From Amblyornis subalaris (Eukaryota > Chordata > Aves > Passeriformes > Ptilonorhynchidae), in assembly GCA_018881555.1 (NCBI GenBank), contig JACAXG010000067.1, positions 3,319,635 to 3,383,634 of the forward strand: a stretch of 64,000 nucleotides of DNA, in the 5' to 3' direction. Below, in pieces: positions 1 to 12,635 of the stretch. The stretch's first letter is position 1; each line of letters begins with the position of its first letter. The notes under the pieces were generated by a model. It was not told where the DNA came from. It saw only the letters and a program-made list of their open reading frames with translations, and made no database searches. Both the position numbers and the translations under genes were made by a program.

Positions 1-525
1 CACAGCAGTGCTCTGAGATGCCCTGAGCAACACAACCAGAGTTGACCCCAGTCAGAAAATGCCTTCTCTGCCTGGAAAGCTGTCCCGCTTCCCCTGGGAG
101 ACCTCAGGGGATACACTCGGAAGGAGTGTGGAGCAGCTGGCAGGACACCCTCTTCTCCCACCACCCTGGCAAAGGGGACTCCCACGAGGTGTTTGCAACT
201 CTGTTCTTTCCTCCACACCTTCCTGATCAGCACATGGGCACAGGCCCTTCATCTTTAGGCAGGAAATATCATTTTTATCTAAGTACAGAAAGCCTTGAGT
301 GGCTCTGTATGAGACCAAAATTNCAATTTTTGCCACTTATGCTAGCTGATATAATGAAGGAGAGAATCAGCCCCCTAATGCAAATGATACTATGCCACCT
401 TCAGCGAGAGGGATATACATAAAATCTAAAATACATTCTATTTGAGTGAGAATATAAATAAAATTATGCAAAGAATGTGCCTGTGACACCAAGCAACTTT
501 TTGGTGGTAATTTCTGAGTGGGAAG

Positions 526-539
526 GTTGCCTAGGCAAT
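526..539. promoter_or_regulatory. RFX X-box-like motif
   Basis: GTTGCCTAGGCAAT matches the palindromic X-box with one mismatch in the last position, again with a 2-bp spacer. It is the second such motif in the window. Confidence 0.4.
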
Positions 540-2983
540 AGCCTATAGGGTAAGGTCATCGTTAGAACTGAAAAGCCTCCCTTCAAAAGGCAAAAAAAGT
601 ATGATGAATTACATAGTTATATGAAGTTTACTGAGTTTTTGGCATTGTTCCTGTGGAGCTATAATCAGCTCTGGCTGCCATTCTTGCTCTAATACCCATT
701 TTTGCACAGAAAATGAAAAAATGGCAGCATGTTCTCTCGTGTAACATGTATGCATGCATAAATCTCACCCAGATATCCCTGAAATGCACAGTTCTTTGCA
801 ATGCTAAACTCACACCTGCTATCTGAAGTCTATTAATAAAAGATGCAACAATAACCAAACATCGGCTGAAATAGTGTCTTCAGCCCCCATACACAACTCC
901 CATCCCGAATCCTGGTTACCTTGAATCTGTCTCTGAGAGNAGACTCACACCCATTTGATGTATACCATAGCAGGCAAACAGCCCATCTGACACAAGATGA
1001 GCCAGGACATTCACACATACTAACAAGATGAAATGTCTTAAACAAATACTATGCATTTGTTAGAGAAAATGAGCACTGGGTCAAGTGATTCACCTTTTAA
1101 AGAAGTTGCAGAAGAGTTACTCTACTGCAACGCCTCCCTCTGTAACACTGCTGAAATAACCACTCAAGTTNAATGAAATATTTACACTGTTTAAAACATT
1201 TAGGCCATTTCACTACTTTTGAAGATGAAAAATTATGTTTAAGAGAGCATCTTTAAATGTGAGGAATATTACATACTACGTCAAGCTCAATAATAGATTA
1301 AATTGTACATACAGTTACCAGATTTTAGTTATGAATCTTAACAGACACACATAGATATGATGAATTTAAATGCTAATTTGTACTTGCACAGTATTTGAAC
1401 AAAGTATATTATATATGAATACCAAATTCCTGACAGTCCAGTGACTCATGTTGAAAAGGCTGGCTTTTGCTGCTTCTGCTATTTACATGAATTGAAAAAC
1501 CAATATAAAATATTACTCATTTAATGAAACTACTAAACAACAAAAAAAGAGCTAAAACACTCCTTGGGAGTTTCATAAATAGGACTGAAGAGTGTTAAAG
1601 AGCAGGAATTACTAAGTGAACGGTATCAACAACTGCACTTCAGGTTCTCTTTACAGTCAGGAATAAATTTAGAAGATGGTTCATTTGGCTTAATTCAGAT
1701 AACTGCTTTAGGTTAACTGACTTTACAAGTGAAAGTTTCTCTTCTCTAAAAACAGATACTAGACCACAATCTGATGGTTGCAATTGTAGATATTCAGAAG
1801 TTAAGTTGAATTCTACCCACTGTTTCCACATGATAGCAAAAATCCCACCCCAAAACACAACACTCCCTCTCTCCCCAGGAAATTGCAAAAAAAATATTAT
1901 GAATAAGGAGGATTTACTTAATTCAAAGAGCAAGACTTAGGTGCAGTAAGATTACACCATACCTACAAAAAGGAGAGACATAAAAGGCCTTCTCCCGTCA
2001 CCCAGGACAGCAGATTCAGCAGTGGATTTAAAATGGAGCCATGCANATTTAGACTTCCTGTTAGGACTAACTTTCTAATAGCCAGCTAATTGCTATCTAA
2101 GCCTTAACAGACTTCATAAAAAGGCTGTGAAATGTCCACCCCTCTGAGTTTTGCTAAAAGAGTTGATAGCTCTTGGAAATTATTTCTGTTTAAAAGGTAA
2201 GAGACAAACAAGAAAATGCCCTTATAATTCCTCTGNCCTAAGAATGGTTCTTGGTGGATGGGTTCAGTGTCCATCTTACGCGCCTGTCTATCACCACTTT
2301 ACAAAGCCCCTCAGAAAGCACCGCTACTCCAGCTTGGCAGCACCATTCCAGCTTTCAAATCCAGTAGAGAACTTGAGGGCCCACAAATGCACAACCCATA
2401 CTTTTTTTTTTTAACGCTGTTCAGTGTCAGAAACAAAGGCAGCATGCCTAATTTCATTACAGTGTTGCAAATTAGCCTCCTTTAACCCAGNAACAGTCAT
2501 TTGGCACAGTGGCTTCGTTTTCCATTAACTTTCCCTAATCATATTCCAAGTCCCAGTAATGATTTAATACCTTGTGTTCACTGCCAGTTTTGCTGCTGCC
2601 AGTGTTTTACCTGCCTTCTTCCCCCTCTCCCAAGCCCATCATCAACACAGTCTTGGCAAGGCACAGTTAGGAGAGTGCTCACCCACCATTAATACTCACT
2701 TCATGTCTCGAAGTCTCAAGGAAGCCATCAAGTCTCCTCGAGCCAGTGAGCTTACACTCAATTAATTCCAAGAGCACTGAAAGTCCTTACTTATGGCCAC
2801 AAGAGGCACTATTTTGTCTTTATTTCCTCCCTGGCAATAAATTTTCATAAACCAAACACATTCACTTTTATTACCCTCTACCAAACTGCCACATCTAACT
2901 GGAAAAATACAAGTAGAAAAGTTACATAAGCTAAAGACCCCTTCTATTCTATCTGAGAAATTTTTAAAAAGCAATGTTCTCCC

Positions 2984-3004
2984 AAAAAAAAAAAAAAAAA
3001 AAAA
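2984..3004 (+). repeat. Poly(A) run
   Basis: An uninterrupted run of about 21 A residues. I found no adjacent processed pseudogene or SINE body on its left, so it is listed only as low-complexity sequence. Confidence 0.9.
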
Positions 3005-4789
3005 GAGCTTTGATATCTTCTTATTAGTGCTTTCAGGGCAACTTTGCATTCCACTTCTGTCCATTCCAGAAGAAATTAACCAACTGCTCTCTTTTGCTTT
3101 TAAGAGTGTGTTCATTTTCAACAATATCCACTCATTATCCTTAACCATCCTTGTTTTCTACTGCTTTTCTCTGTCTATCCTTTTGCCACACAGGGGTATT
3201 TGTTGTTGCTTTACTTTTACTCCCTTCTTTTTCCAGCACTGATGTTTGACATAATCTCTACACATCTTACACCACTACCACTGTTAGAACTGATAGAAGT
3301 TCTTGGTAAACAATTACAATAAAAAAAATCTGAAGTATTTTGGAACTAATCTCACTTTTCGGGGAATTTAATTAAGCACAACAGTGTGATGATACCCTAC
3401 AGATTACACAAAAATCACATGCTTTTCAAGACGGAGACTCAACACCTAAACCATGGGGGGTTTTTTTACTAAATTACTAACCTATACTGGTATTGTGCCT
3501 TGCAAGGGAGAAGGATACTGCCAATATAACCCTTGGTTTTTTGCACCTTATACTTTTGCAATTCAATCTGCTTCCTCAAACTCTTCACTTTCTACAATAG
3601 ATTGAATGCCCTTGCAACAGAAGTAGGAAATTAATGCATTAGCTATCTCAGATTTCCTTTTAACACTTCTACTGATGGAATTTTGTAGCTGTTGTGTGTC
3701 TTGACTGTATCCTTCTATTCAGCATTTTTATATGGTGTGTATCACTACAGGAATGAAACATTCGTTTCTCCCCACCTCCTCAACATTAGCTGTGGTTGGT
3801 TTTCTGTGTGTCCCTGATGGTGGTGGAAAGTACACTTAATGGTCCTTCTACTGGCATTTGCGCTGTTACATCCAAAATGGGATCAGTGTGCAACCACTGA
3901 CAGAAGAAATTTTCTTGTATCANGCTCAGAACTAGTCCCAGATGAAAGGGAGTGACTTAAAATAAACCCTAACAACTAATCTGGATCCATTTGAAGCAAA
4001 CACTGGTAGTTATAATACTTACTTAAAGAAATTAAGTNTTACTTGTCAATCCATTAGTAGACTAAAACAAGCATGAAAAGAAATTCTAGTAGAAACTTTC
4101 TGCATCTACAGAGAATAGCAAAAACTGCAAATGTGTCAGAGTAATTCTGAACACTGCACGTTTTATTAAATCTTGATAGGTCAAATCTTAAAGGGAAGCA
4201 CAGTGAAGTCTGAAAGACTTTGCACTAATACTTGAGATCTTGTAAATAAGTGTTTCCATTTTTCATTTAAGTTCTTAATCAAATCTTTACAGGAAAACAA
4301 AAAAACCCCATTTTATTGTTTAAAAAAATACAACAGAGTAAAACACGCTATAAGTATATTTTTTTGTACAAGTGCACCGGAGGGAAACCAAAGAGCATGG
4401 GAGTACTTTTTTGCTGTTACTGTGAGGAAGAGAATATGGCTGCATCTTATTGACCACACTCAAATACCCAGCAAATGGATATAGCAGACACCAAACCTGT
4501 TCTCAGAAAGGTAAACATCAACAGTCCAACACAGCTTATGCCCAGCTATTTAAGATGCATGAGAAAGAGGAAGCAGATGAATGTATGCATAGGTATAGAG
4601 CAGAGTCTACCTGTCTTAAAAAATAAGAGTCTAGCCCCAGTAGACTAGTCTGTTATGTGAAAAAATAATACAACCTGAAAAAATTGAACACATACTTGTC
4701 ATGGGTAACCCAAAATGTTATTGTATTCCATAGCTCCCTGTGCCCAAATTGTTAATGTCTCTTTTAAGACTCAGCACAGCCAGAACTGG

Positions 4790-5465
4790 ACTTGTGGGGC
4801 AGTCAGGAGGTGCTGGTCACTTAAAAAGGCTAAAGAACCCAAGCCGACCTGCTCTTTCGCCTGGCAGCATTTGCCGAAGGCGGAGGCTCCTCTTCGGGCG
4901 ACTTTCTGGGCTTGCAACTGTAGCCATGCGGAAAAACTGCATTTCACAATCAAACTGTTTTTGGAATGAACTTTGCAGAGCTTGAGCCGGTCCCTGGGGT
5001 GGGGTCAGCCCGCATCGGTGCCCACAGACCCATTTCACCCCACACACACCTGCAGCAAGGAGAACATCAGCANCAACACTGGTGAAGTCCCGCAGGTGGC
5101 AAGATAAAGCGGCAGGTGGCGCTGACCCCATATGCACCGCTGAAGTCTTCATCTGCCACTAGAGCTGCTCCATAAGCTTCTGCCTTCCCAGGAAGGTTTC
5201 TGTTCTCTGCCATCTTTCTCCCTTTGTCTCCCAGACCACATGGTCGACTGGGGAGCACCATCATGGGGGAGAGAGCTGGCACCATTTTCCCTTTGTCCTT
5301 TAAGATACGCAGTCGCCTGGAGGGTGCCATTCTGTGAGAAGGGTCGGATGCCATTTTCTCTTTGCCTCCCTACACTCAGTTGCCCGTGGCAGGTGCTGTC
5401 TTGGAAGGTTGCAGTACCCCGACAATTTGGGTCTCCCTTTGTTCTCTGGGAGTTTGTGAGATATA
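4790..5465. other. GC- and CpG-richer block of unknown origin
   Basis: Base composition rises well above the flanking AT-rich DNA, with clusters of CpG (for example near 4850-4910, 5005-5020 and 5085-5130). Open frames on both strands extend through it (minus frames of 91-111 codons) but resemble no family I know. The right-hand third is a tandem repeat (separate entry). It could be an unrecognised LTR or other transposon, or an intronic regulatory island of the presumed minus-strand gene. Nothing in the sequence decides between these. Confidence 0.5.
5209..5410. repeat. Tandem repeat, three diverged ~70-bp units with YY1-like motifs
   Basis: Three units begin near 5209, 5280 and 5350. Each opens with a CCAT-pyrimidine motif (GCCATCTTTCTCCCTTTG, ACCATTTTCCCTTTGTC, GCCATTTTCTCTTTGCC) and closes with a GGGAGCACCATCATGGGGG-, GGAGGGTGCCATTCTGTGAG- or GGCAGGTGCTGTCTTGGAAG-type segment. 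The CC of the opening motif recurs at spacings of 72 and 69 bases. GCCATnTT is the core of the YY1 binding site. On the minus strand the units stay in one open frame and give a repeated GQREnG/GRQREnDG peptide pattern, a by-product of a period near 69-72. Confidence 0.7.
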
Positions 5466-6705
5466 GCAATTTTGTATCTAGTGATTATTTACTGGGGGTT
5501 TTTTTTATGTTGCTGTTTCACTTGTTAGTAACTTGTTATTTTTNTCACTAATATCTGCTCATATTCATTCCTTATCAGTGGAAAGAGGCTGGTTGACACT
5601 AAGGGGAGGTAATTCGTTTTAGAGTGTCCATGTCTTTAAATTGTCTTAAACCAAGACAATGCTTTTGGCATATTTCTCCTATAAAACAGGGAGGCTTTTA
5701 TATTTAATACTTACTACACATAACTGGTTGAGCATTCAAGATGCAGGTAGCTCCGACACAAAGTGATTCAAATTTCCCTTTCTGAGGTATCTAACTTCAA
5801 GACTGGAAGCAATTTTGCATCATTACACACGTGTCTCCTTGAAAGAGTACTCAAAAGTCCAGAGAAGCTAGATCCGTTTTGCTCAGCTCTTGGTTGGGTG
5901 AATTTGTTTTCTCAGTCCCTTCAAAATGGAGACATGAGAAGTGATCTTTACGGAGCACTGTGAAAAAACAGTGGGAATTAACCAGTCAGGTTCTTTGAGT
6001 TCTTATTTCCTTGTGGCACCTTTTGTGTTGACTCCAAGGCTGGAAAAATAGGAAGCTAAGTCTTACACCATCAGATAAATTGCAGGGCTTTTCAACTATA
6101 ATGTTTACAAGCAAGTCATTAGCTTCCAAAGTAGAAAGGAGGGTTGCTCCACAGGGGAGTTTTCCCTGGACGACTGAAAGAAAAACATGAGATAGGGCTT
6201 TTACTGTGGTATATCCGAGATGAGGGACCTTCANTAGACAGCTGATACAAAGACGGTCGCTGCAGTCTTGCAGGTGGGTTTACAGTGCATACTTCTATAA
6301 TCCTAGTCAAGGAAAGATAATAGGAGAACCTGGTGCTACTAAAAAAAATTGACTTTGACATACATAAAAGTCATAGCGAAGTCACTATACTTAAACAAAT
6401 AAATTTAAATTAAGGCACAAGGAGACTGGTAAGTGGAGAGATTCATACAACTGATACTTCTAGAAAAATTAGAAGCAATTAAAACCTCAGACTGAAAGAA
6501 TATTATCAAACAAACATAGTCATGGAAGTAATTAAAAGCATTTGATTGCTTCATAATGGGCAGAGCTAATCAAGCTTGTTCCTAATCAAAGTGTTCCGCT
6601 CACTTTAAACGTAACAGTAGAAAATAGTGAAATTAATAAAAAACAGCCTTCACTGCAATGTAGTTGCTACAACTTAGGTAAAATCTGCCCAGGTACATCA
6701 CTTAC

Positions 6706-6852
6706 CATGCAAGGAACCAACGTGGGTATTCACTGCATCAGGAGGATGAAAAAGCATCTGCTTATCAACAGCCCAGCTACTTACATTCCAGTGAGGTTGC
6801 TTTAAGTAGGTCAGGGTAGCATGGAGGAGGAGGAATGCGTGAATCCAGATTT
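6706..6852 (-). other. Candidate exon, minus strand
   Basis: On the minus strand a T-rich acceptor (GAGTTTTTCAG) at 6853-6855 is followed by 147 bases open in the frame reading IWIHAFLLLHATLTYLKQPH in its first half and ending AVNTHVGSLH, then by a strong donor, CATG/GTAAGTG. The length is a multiple of three and phase is 1 at both ends, as for a cassette exon. A second internal donor (GGAAT/GTAAGT at about 6785) and acceptor (CCTGATGCAG at 6733) could split it. I recognise no homologue. A chance pseudo-exon is the main alternative. Confidence 0.25.
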
Positions 6853-7447
6853 CTGAAAAACTCATACATCCACCTATGGCAGCTGGCATTCCTGCCCATA
6901 GACAATATAACAGACTTTGCCCATTGAGGTAGGGTGGGGAAACTTCTCTGTGTTTCCTTATCTAACTGGTTAGGGATCATTTCGGTTTTCATCAAATAAA
7001 TATTTTTATTAATGTGAATGAAAGCTAACTTGAGTCTTTTTGCTCCCTCCCTCCTACTAANGCAAAATAAAAACTCGATGGTGGGCAACAAAGGAAACCA
7101 TCCAGATGACGTGTAAGAGAGCAATGCATCACTTTGATCCAATTTAGATGAGTACAGGCTTAACCTATCAGACTTTGTTTGTCTATCTTAATACCAGTGC
7201 TATATCACTGACTCTAATGTTTTACATGAAGTTAGAGTCAAAATAGAAGAAAAAAACCAAACAGGTACATTTTTGAGGTATGCCATTTGCTACACTACCT
7301 ACTAATGTTAATAGGTAGGAACACATGCATTGACTCGTAATCAGCAGCAACTCACTCTCCAGTGACACTCATCATTCAATCCCAAAACATTTTACCAGGG
7401 AGAGCAGCACCACTTTCTCAACAGCTCAGACGGACATGATGAATAAT

Positions 7448-7525
7448 TTGCCAAGGGTCAGTAGAGGCCACTGGTAGAGCTTGGACTGTAACTCAGTTCA
7501 GCATCAGCCTGGTAATCTAACAGAT
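7448..7525 (+). mobile_element. Possible ancient SINE/LINE fragment
   Basis: TGCCAAGGGTCAGTAGAGGC followed by CACTGGTAGAGCTTGGACTG resembles the 'cccaaggtcacacagtgagtcagtggcagagctgggact' segment of ancient amniote repeats. The similarity is weak and from memory. Confidence 0.3.
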
Positions 7526-10285
7526 CATAAAACTTGATTAAAAAAAAGCATGAAGTGTTTTATCATATACCATCTGAAAGATATATANCAGTTGAATATA
7601 CATGATGAATCATGCTACCATACCTAAAGATTTAACAGAACAACAATCATTTATTGTTGACTTGATACTGGTGTTATAATCTGGATTTTAAACAATTAAA
7701 TATGTATGTTTACTTAAAATACAATACACAGAAGGGTCTCTGTGAAGAATTCTACTTTATTGCGATTTCTGGGTATAAGTTCTTAGNTCAGCTAAGACAC
7801 CTCAGTTCCTCTTAAACTAAAAATACTAGACTGCCACCACCTTTCAAGAAAACCCCTCCAACAGACTTTGGAAAATAAAACAAAGCTGGGTCAATCTCTA
7901 TTTTCAGCTACAATAGTACAAATTTGAAGAAAATATTAGTGTTTTAAATGCTCAGTGTTTATGCTCACAAGTTGCTTTGCTGACATGAAACATATCAGTA
8001 GTCTTCTTGTAAAACTTATCAACCATCTTTTTTTCCTTTTTTCATAGTCCCCTTCTTACGACAATTGCAGTATAGTACTGAAAGTGGGCAGCCTCCTATG
8101 ACAAATACAGGTCAGATTAAATATTACACAAATACCATATTGCCACCCATAATCTCGGATATTTGAAGTATACTTAAAACATTTTATGAAGATGAATGAA
8201 ATTATAGCCATGTTTACTAAATTAAATAACCATAGTTACTTGAAACAAAATTCTTATCTTACAAATACAGTAAGTGCAATGTTTATTATTACAGCCTTTC
8301 TGTGACTTACTGGTTGTTNCATATCTGGGATTGTCATGGAACTTAAGAGCACATTAGCCATGGGCAAAGAGCCACTTTTCATTGATAGACAAGGAGGTAT
8401 TTGTTTCACTCTAGACTTTTAAGCAAGTTCTGGACCTGCTTAGCAAAGAACATTACAGCTAATACACGAAAGAACACAAGCTATTTTACTTGCTCCCTTC
8501 TTTGCCTTTATCCCAGCGCCATGGCATCCTGTGAATGAAGATCTAGGGTGCCAGTCATTGTAAATGCAGTGTTAGCCCAAAGCAGTTAATTATTGTCACA
8601 CCTTCTCTCAATGAAAAACTACATACATTTATTATTGCACTAAGTAAACTTACTAATTAGGCAGGCTGAACCAGGTCTTGGTCAGTTCCATTCCCATCTC
8701 AATTTAAGCACTGGGAACAGGAAAGAAAGGGCAAGCAGAGACGATGAATAGAAACATTTCCTATTGCTTGCAATGAATTGTCTGGAATCCTGCCCTAAGT
8801 CTCCAAGCGGAGATATGGGGAGACTATTATCTCCCATCGAGTTGATGAATTGTTAACTGTTTAATCAATACAGAAAGCAACGCTGTGTCTAACNAACAGA
8901 CATTTATGCCTGCGAAGGAAGAGAAGGATCTTTATTCTAGTTAAGAAATATGCTGATTAAAGAAAAGGACAAGTTTTAGGAGAAAATATCAATCTACATT
9001 GATCTCCTGAAGGATTTCAAGAAGGAGATTAATCAGGAAGATGGATGTAATCAAGAGTTACAGAAATGCAGAATTCCTGGCCAGACGAGAATCTCAGAAA
9101 TACACAGCAAGTCTGCTGCATGAAGGGAGAAGAGACAGGAGGTGGGGAGAGGAGAGGAAGCCTTCCAATGAAATTTTACTAACAGGGCAGAATCTACCTT
9201 TCTTTTCTTCTTTCATATCTTTTATAAATATTTTATAGACATCTTACAAGTATTTCACACCCAGATATCCAGCTCATGTTCTCCAAGTAGCCAAAGAATA
9301 AAGGAGCATGTCNCTGTACATGCTGCAAAGGACATGTTAAGAACTGGTATCCAACTAGTCCAGAACAGGGATAGACTGCAAGGGCTCCCTGGCATGCAGA
9401 ATGCCAAACTTGTGAAGATGCCAAGGGAAATTTCCACACTGTCCCATTTTTTTACATTTTACAGGGTTCCACCAAATATCTTTTGTAGCTTTGAAGCTGA
9501 CTGGGTATTATAATAAAGGGAAGCTAGTAAAGGGAAGCAGCTTGCATTGTCTCAGAGCCTACACAGGATCAGCAGTAGGAGCACAGACCAGAACTTGGCG
9601 AACTGTGACATCTGCAACGGTGCCAGTTGTAAAAGTCTTCTGCATCATTCCTCTGCATGAGAAGTTACTCACCAGCTGCATTGTTAGGAGATGAAACAGC
9701 AAAGTGAATAATAGCATAATATGTGCAAAAGAATTAGATGCTATAGCATAAGAATACAACTGTTAGATGTACTTGCTTCCTATTTGTAAGCTATACATGA
9801 TACTGGTTGAGTATCACAAAAAAAAGGTAACTGGATGATATTAATGCAGCACAAACTGTCTTGTGGACCTTAAATATAGTACATTGTCACTTAAAAAAGA
9901 ATAAAGGCAGTAAGGCAGTCACATCAACTAAACATCATGGAATCCACATTAATACAGTTTGTCTTTGCACAGGAAAAACTGTAAGCAGTATTACAGCACA
10001 AATCAGTACTGGTTTCTACTGTAATCTCACAAGCATGAAAAAGAGAATGACTAAAAATGTATTTGTCAACAGCACCACAATATTTATTTTACATCAATAA
10101 CCCCCTCAAAAGTTGAGGCATTGGAAATTTTAGTTTCACCTGGACTTTGAAAAATCTAAGTAATTGGACTTCTTAAAACCATTAGTCCCTAAAGTAACAA
10201 ACTGTTTATGTTATACTGTGTTCAGTCTGAATTCCAGATAGACTCAACAGCCTCCTACATAATGTAACTGTCCTGGAATAAAAGG

Positions 10286-10289
<4 letters not shown>

Positions 10290-10321
<32 letters not shown>

Positions 10322-10324
10322 TCA
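10290..10324 (+). repeat. (TTTC)n microsatellite
   Basis: About eight uninterrupted TTTC units run here and end in TTTCAG. The tract is likely to be length-polymorphic. On the plus strand it makes an ideal polypyrimidine tract with an AG, so splice prediction will mark a false acceptor at 10325. Confidence 0.95.
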
Positions 10325-11137
10325 GGCATAAAATGCAGGAACACTAGAAGCAGGCAACATGTCTCTAGTGCAGCATTTGGGCTCTATTAGTCAAAGTGTT
10401 GTATTCCTTAAGTATACATCAGAGGATAGATGTGCACATAAAATACCATATGTCAGTTTCAAAGCTATAATTTACATAGTTATTTAAACTTATGCAAATG
10501 AGGACATTAAAGCTGAGACACACACCAATAAAAGGAAATTATAAGTTAGAGCTGCCACATTGTCCTTAACTTCCTGCGAGTGACTAGGTATAGTAGAACA
10601 TATGGCACCCACGCTCTCCCACTGTTCCCACTGCTCCTGAGAGAAGGCCATATGGGCTGCAGTACCTAGACACAACAGGGCGCGTGACGAACACACGGCA
10701 GCCTTACGTCCCCATTTAACTCTTACAGAGCTCATGCCAACTACCTGGAAACAATCCTTAAGCCGTGGCCCTTTTTGTCCTGGTTACTTCTGCTGGTTCT
10801 TATCATAGAGCAATATGAACACGAAGGAGGAACTCACATCCATTCCCTGACTCAACCTGGAGGATTCCAGATTTTCAGGCAAGGTTCACAGGATTTTCTA
10901 CCCTGCAACATACTCATGAAGTAGCTTGGTGTAAGTCACCAAGATGTCTCATCTCCAAATCATGAGGCCTTTGCCTGTTCNAGCTGAAGTAAGAGTCGCA
11001 GAAGAGTTTATCTCCTTAAGCCTAGACTCAATCTACAGCTTTCTCTTGAACAAAATATAGGATATAAAATCTGAACAAGTCATGTGACAACTTGGGCAAA
11101 ATTTTAAAATCATAATACAGATGATGCTGACAACCAA

Positions 11138-11171
11138 AGATAAGATAATATATTAGATAAGATAATATATT
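11138..11171 (+). repeat. Perfect 17-bp tandem duplication
   Basis: AGATAAGATAATATATT occurs twice head to tail without mismatch. Each copy contains two GATAA motifs, so the duplication doubles a GATA-factor-like site pair. Confidence 0.9.
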
Positions 11172-12635
11172 AGTAATAAGAAGGTTTGTTTTGCAAAAGT
11201 GGCAGAGGCTCAATTTTACCCAATTTAACAAAAAAAATTTGGTTTANTTAGAAAAATATTATGGTTATCTTTCCAGCTTATAGTAAAAAAATAGTGGTTT
11301 GTTTTGTTTGGGTCTTTTTCCACACAAAGCTCTTACCATTCCAGGTTTTATTTTGCTAACTGACAAAAAGGACATTTACAAATTTAGCATTTATAAAATG
11401 GCCTCCCTCTAGTGTATACATAATTTAAGAATTTTAAAGTGCTTATAAATAAATAAAAAAANCAACTATTCATGTAGGTCTCTAAATTAAAGGAGACAGA
11501 AAATGTATTACAAAATCAGGAAGATTAGCAAAAAAAACCCCTAGAGATCTAATAAACACAGATACCATACTGTTAGGGTTCACCTGTTTATTCCACATTT
11601 TCAAACAGTAAAAAACCCCAAAAGCTTATGGCTTCTTCCAAATGAGAGAACATGGTAAAAGATCAGAAATATGGATCTCACCCACGCACCATTCCACATT
11701 GTTACTCAAAATTTAGCATCATTTCACTATANAGCTTTAGTGAATCCATCAATAAGAACAGCAGCTATTTTCTGAAAATCCCTCAAGTTTCCTGAGACTG
11801 TCTACTTATTCCTCTTAACATTAAACTGTCAAAACCTTAAAGCTTTACAAGGCATCTTAATTCAGACCTATAAATTTTACTCGAACGTATTTGAAAATGA
11901 ATAGGTTGACAACTTCTATTTGTTACTATGACTGCCTGCTAGGAAGTTAAAGAGTTATATGACAATGAAAAAACTTGAGGTAGAAGTGGTATATGTAAAC
12001 AAAAAAAGACAATATCGGTTTTATTGCACTAACTCTACCTAGTAATTTTTCCCCAGAAATTGCTCCTGGAAAAACATGCACATCCGTTTGTGAACCTTCC
12101 CCTTTCNTACACAATGATGTGAGACTCCACAAAAAGGCTCACCTGTCTCAGGGGAGGAAGCAGTCTGAGTGTACGTAGGATGTCTGCATCGTGTGACGTG
12201 TCTGCTGCTGACACATGCCAGAAGCCACGGCTTACAGATGCTCATGCTGAAAAATGCTCTTCTGGGCTTAGAAAAAACTCGGCCAGTCAGCTCGGAACAC
12301 ACAAAACTGCAGCTCTGCTGCAGTGAGGGGAGGTAGGTCTGGATTAACTGAATCTCTTCCTGACAGATTGATATTTGTGCCCCAGTACTTTATATTCCAT
12401 GGTGGAAGAGCCTAAAGGACACGTGCACAACACAGTGAATGCAGAATAAAAAAACCCCCAAACATTTACTTAGTGTATTTGAATACACAGTTGTAGACAG
12501 TTCTCCACAAGTGTAGCCTTAGTGTAAATTATGTCAGGATCACTGACAACTCTGTGCAAGTTAATCAGACCTCAGACTGCTGTTATTTCAGCTAAATGAG
12601 GCCTTAGCCATATCAGTTTCTTTTATTACGAATCA

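Larger units (their letters stand above)
1..4789. other. AT-rich non-coding DNA (presumed intron)
   Basis: I found no recognisable exon, RNA gene or interspersed repeat apart from the X-box-like motif and A21 run listed separately. Minus-strand open frames at 1640-1933 and 2762-3148 have no convincing splice pair or family resemblance. Confidence 0.6.
5466..12635. other. AT-rich non-coding DNA (presumed intron)
   Basis: Apart from the TTTC microsatellite, a 17-bp duplication, one possible ancient repeat and the candidate exon at 6706-6852, nothing is recognisable. A 23-bp minus segment with good splice signals (about 11324-11346) was seen but is too short to support. Confidence 0.6.

Noticed and set aside
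1640..1933. 97-codon minus frame with a protein-like stretch (WVEFNLTSEYLQLQPSD)
   Set aside because: No convincing acceptor/donor pair, ATT-rich composition and no recognisable family; expected by chance at this window size.
5149..5469. 106-codon minus frame with a repeated peptide motif
   Set aside because: The peptide repetition follows from the underlying DNA tandem repeat of about 70 bases; there is no start context or family match to support a protein.
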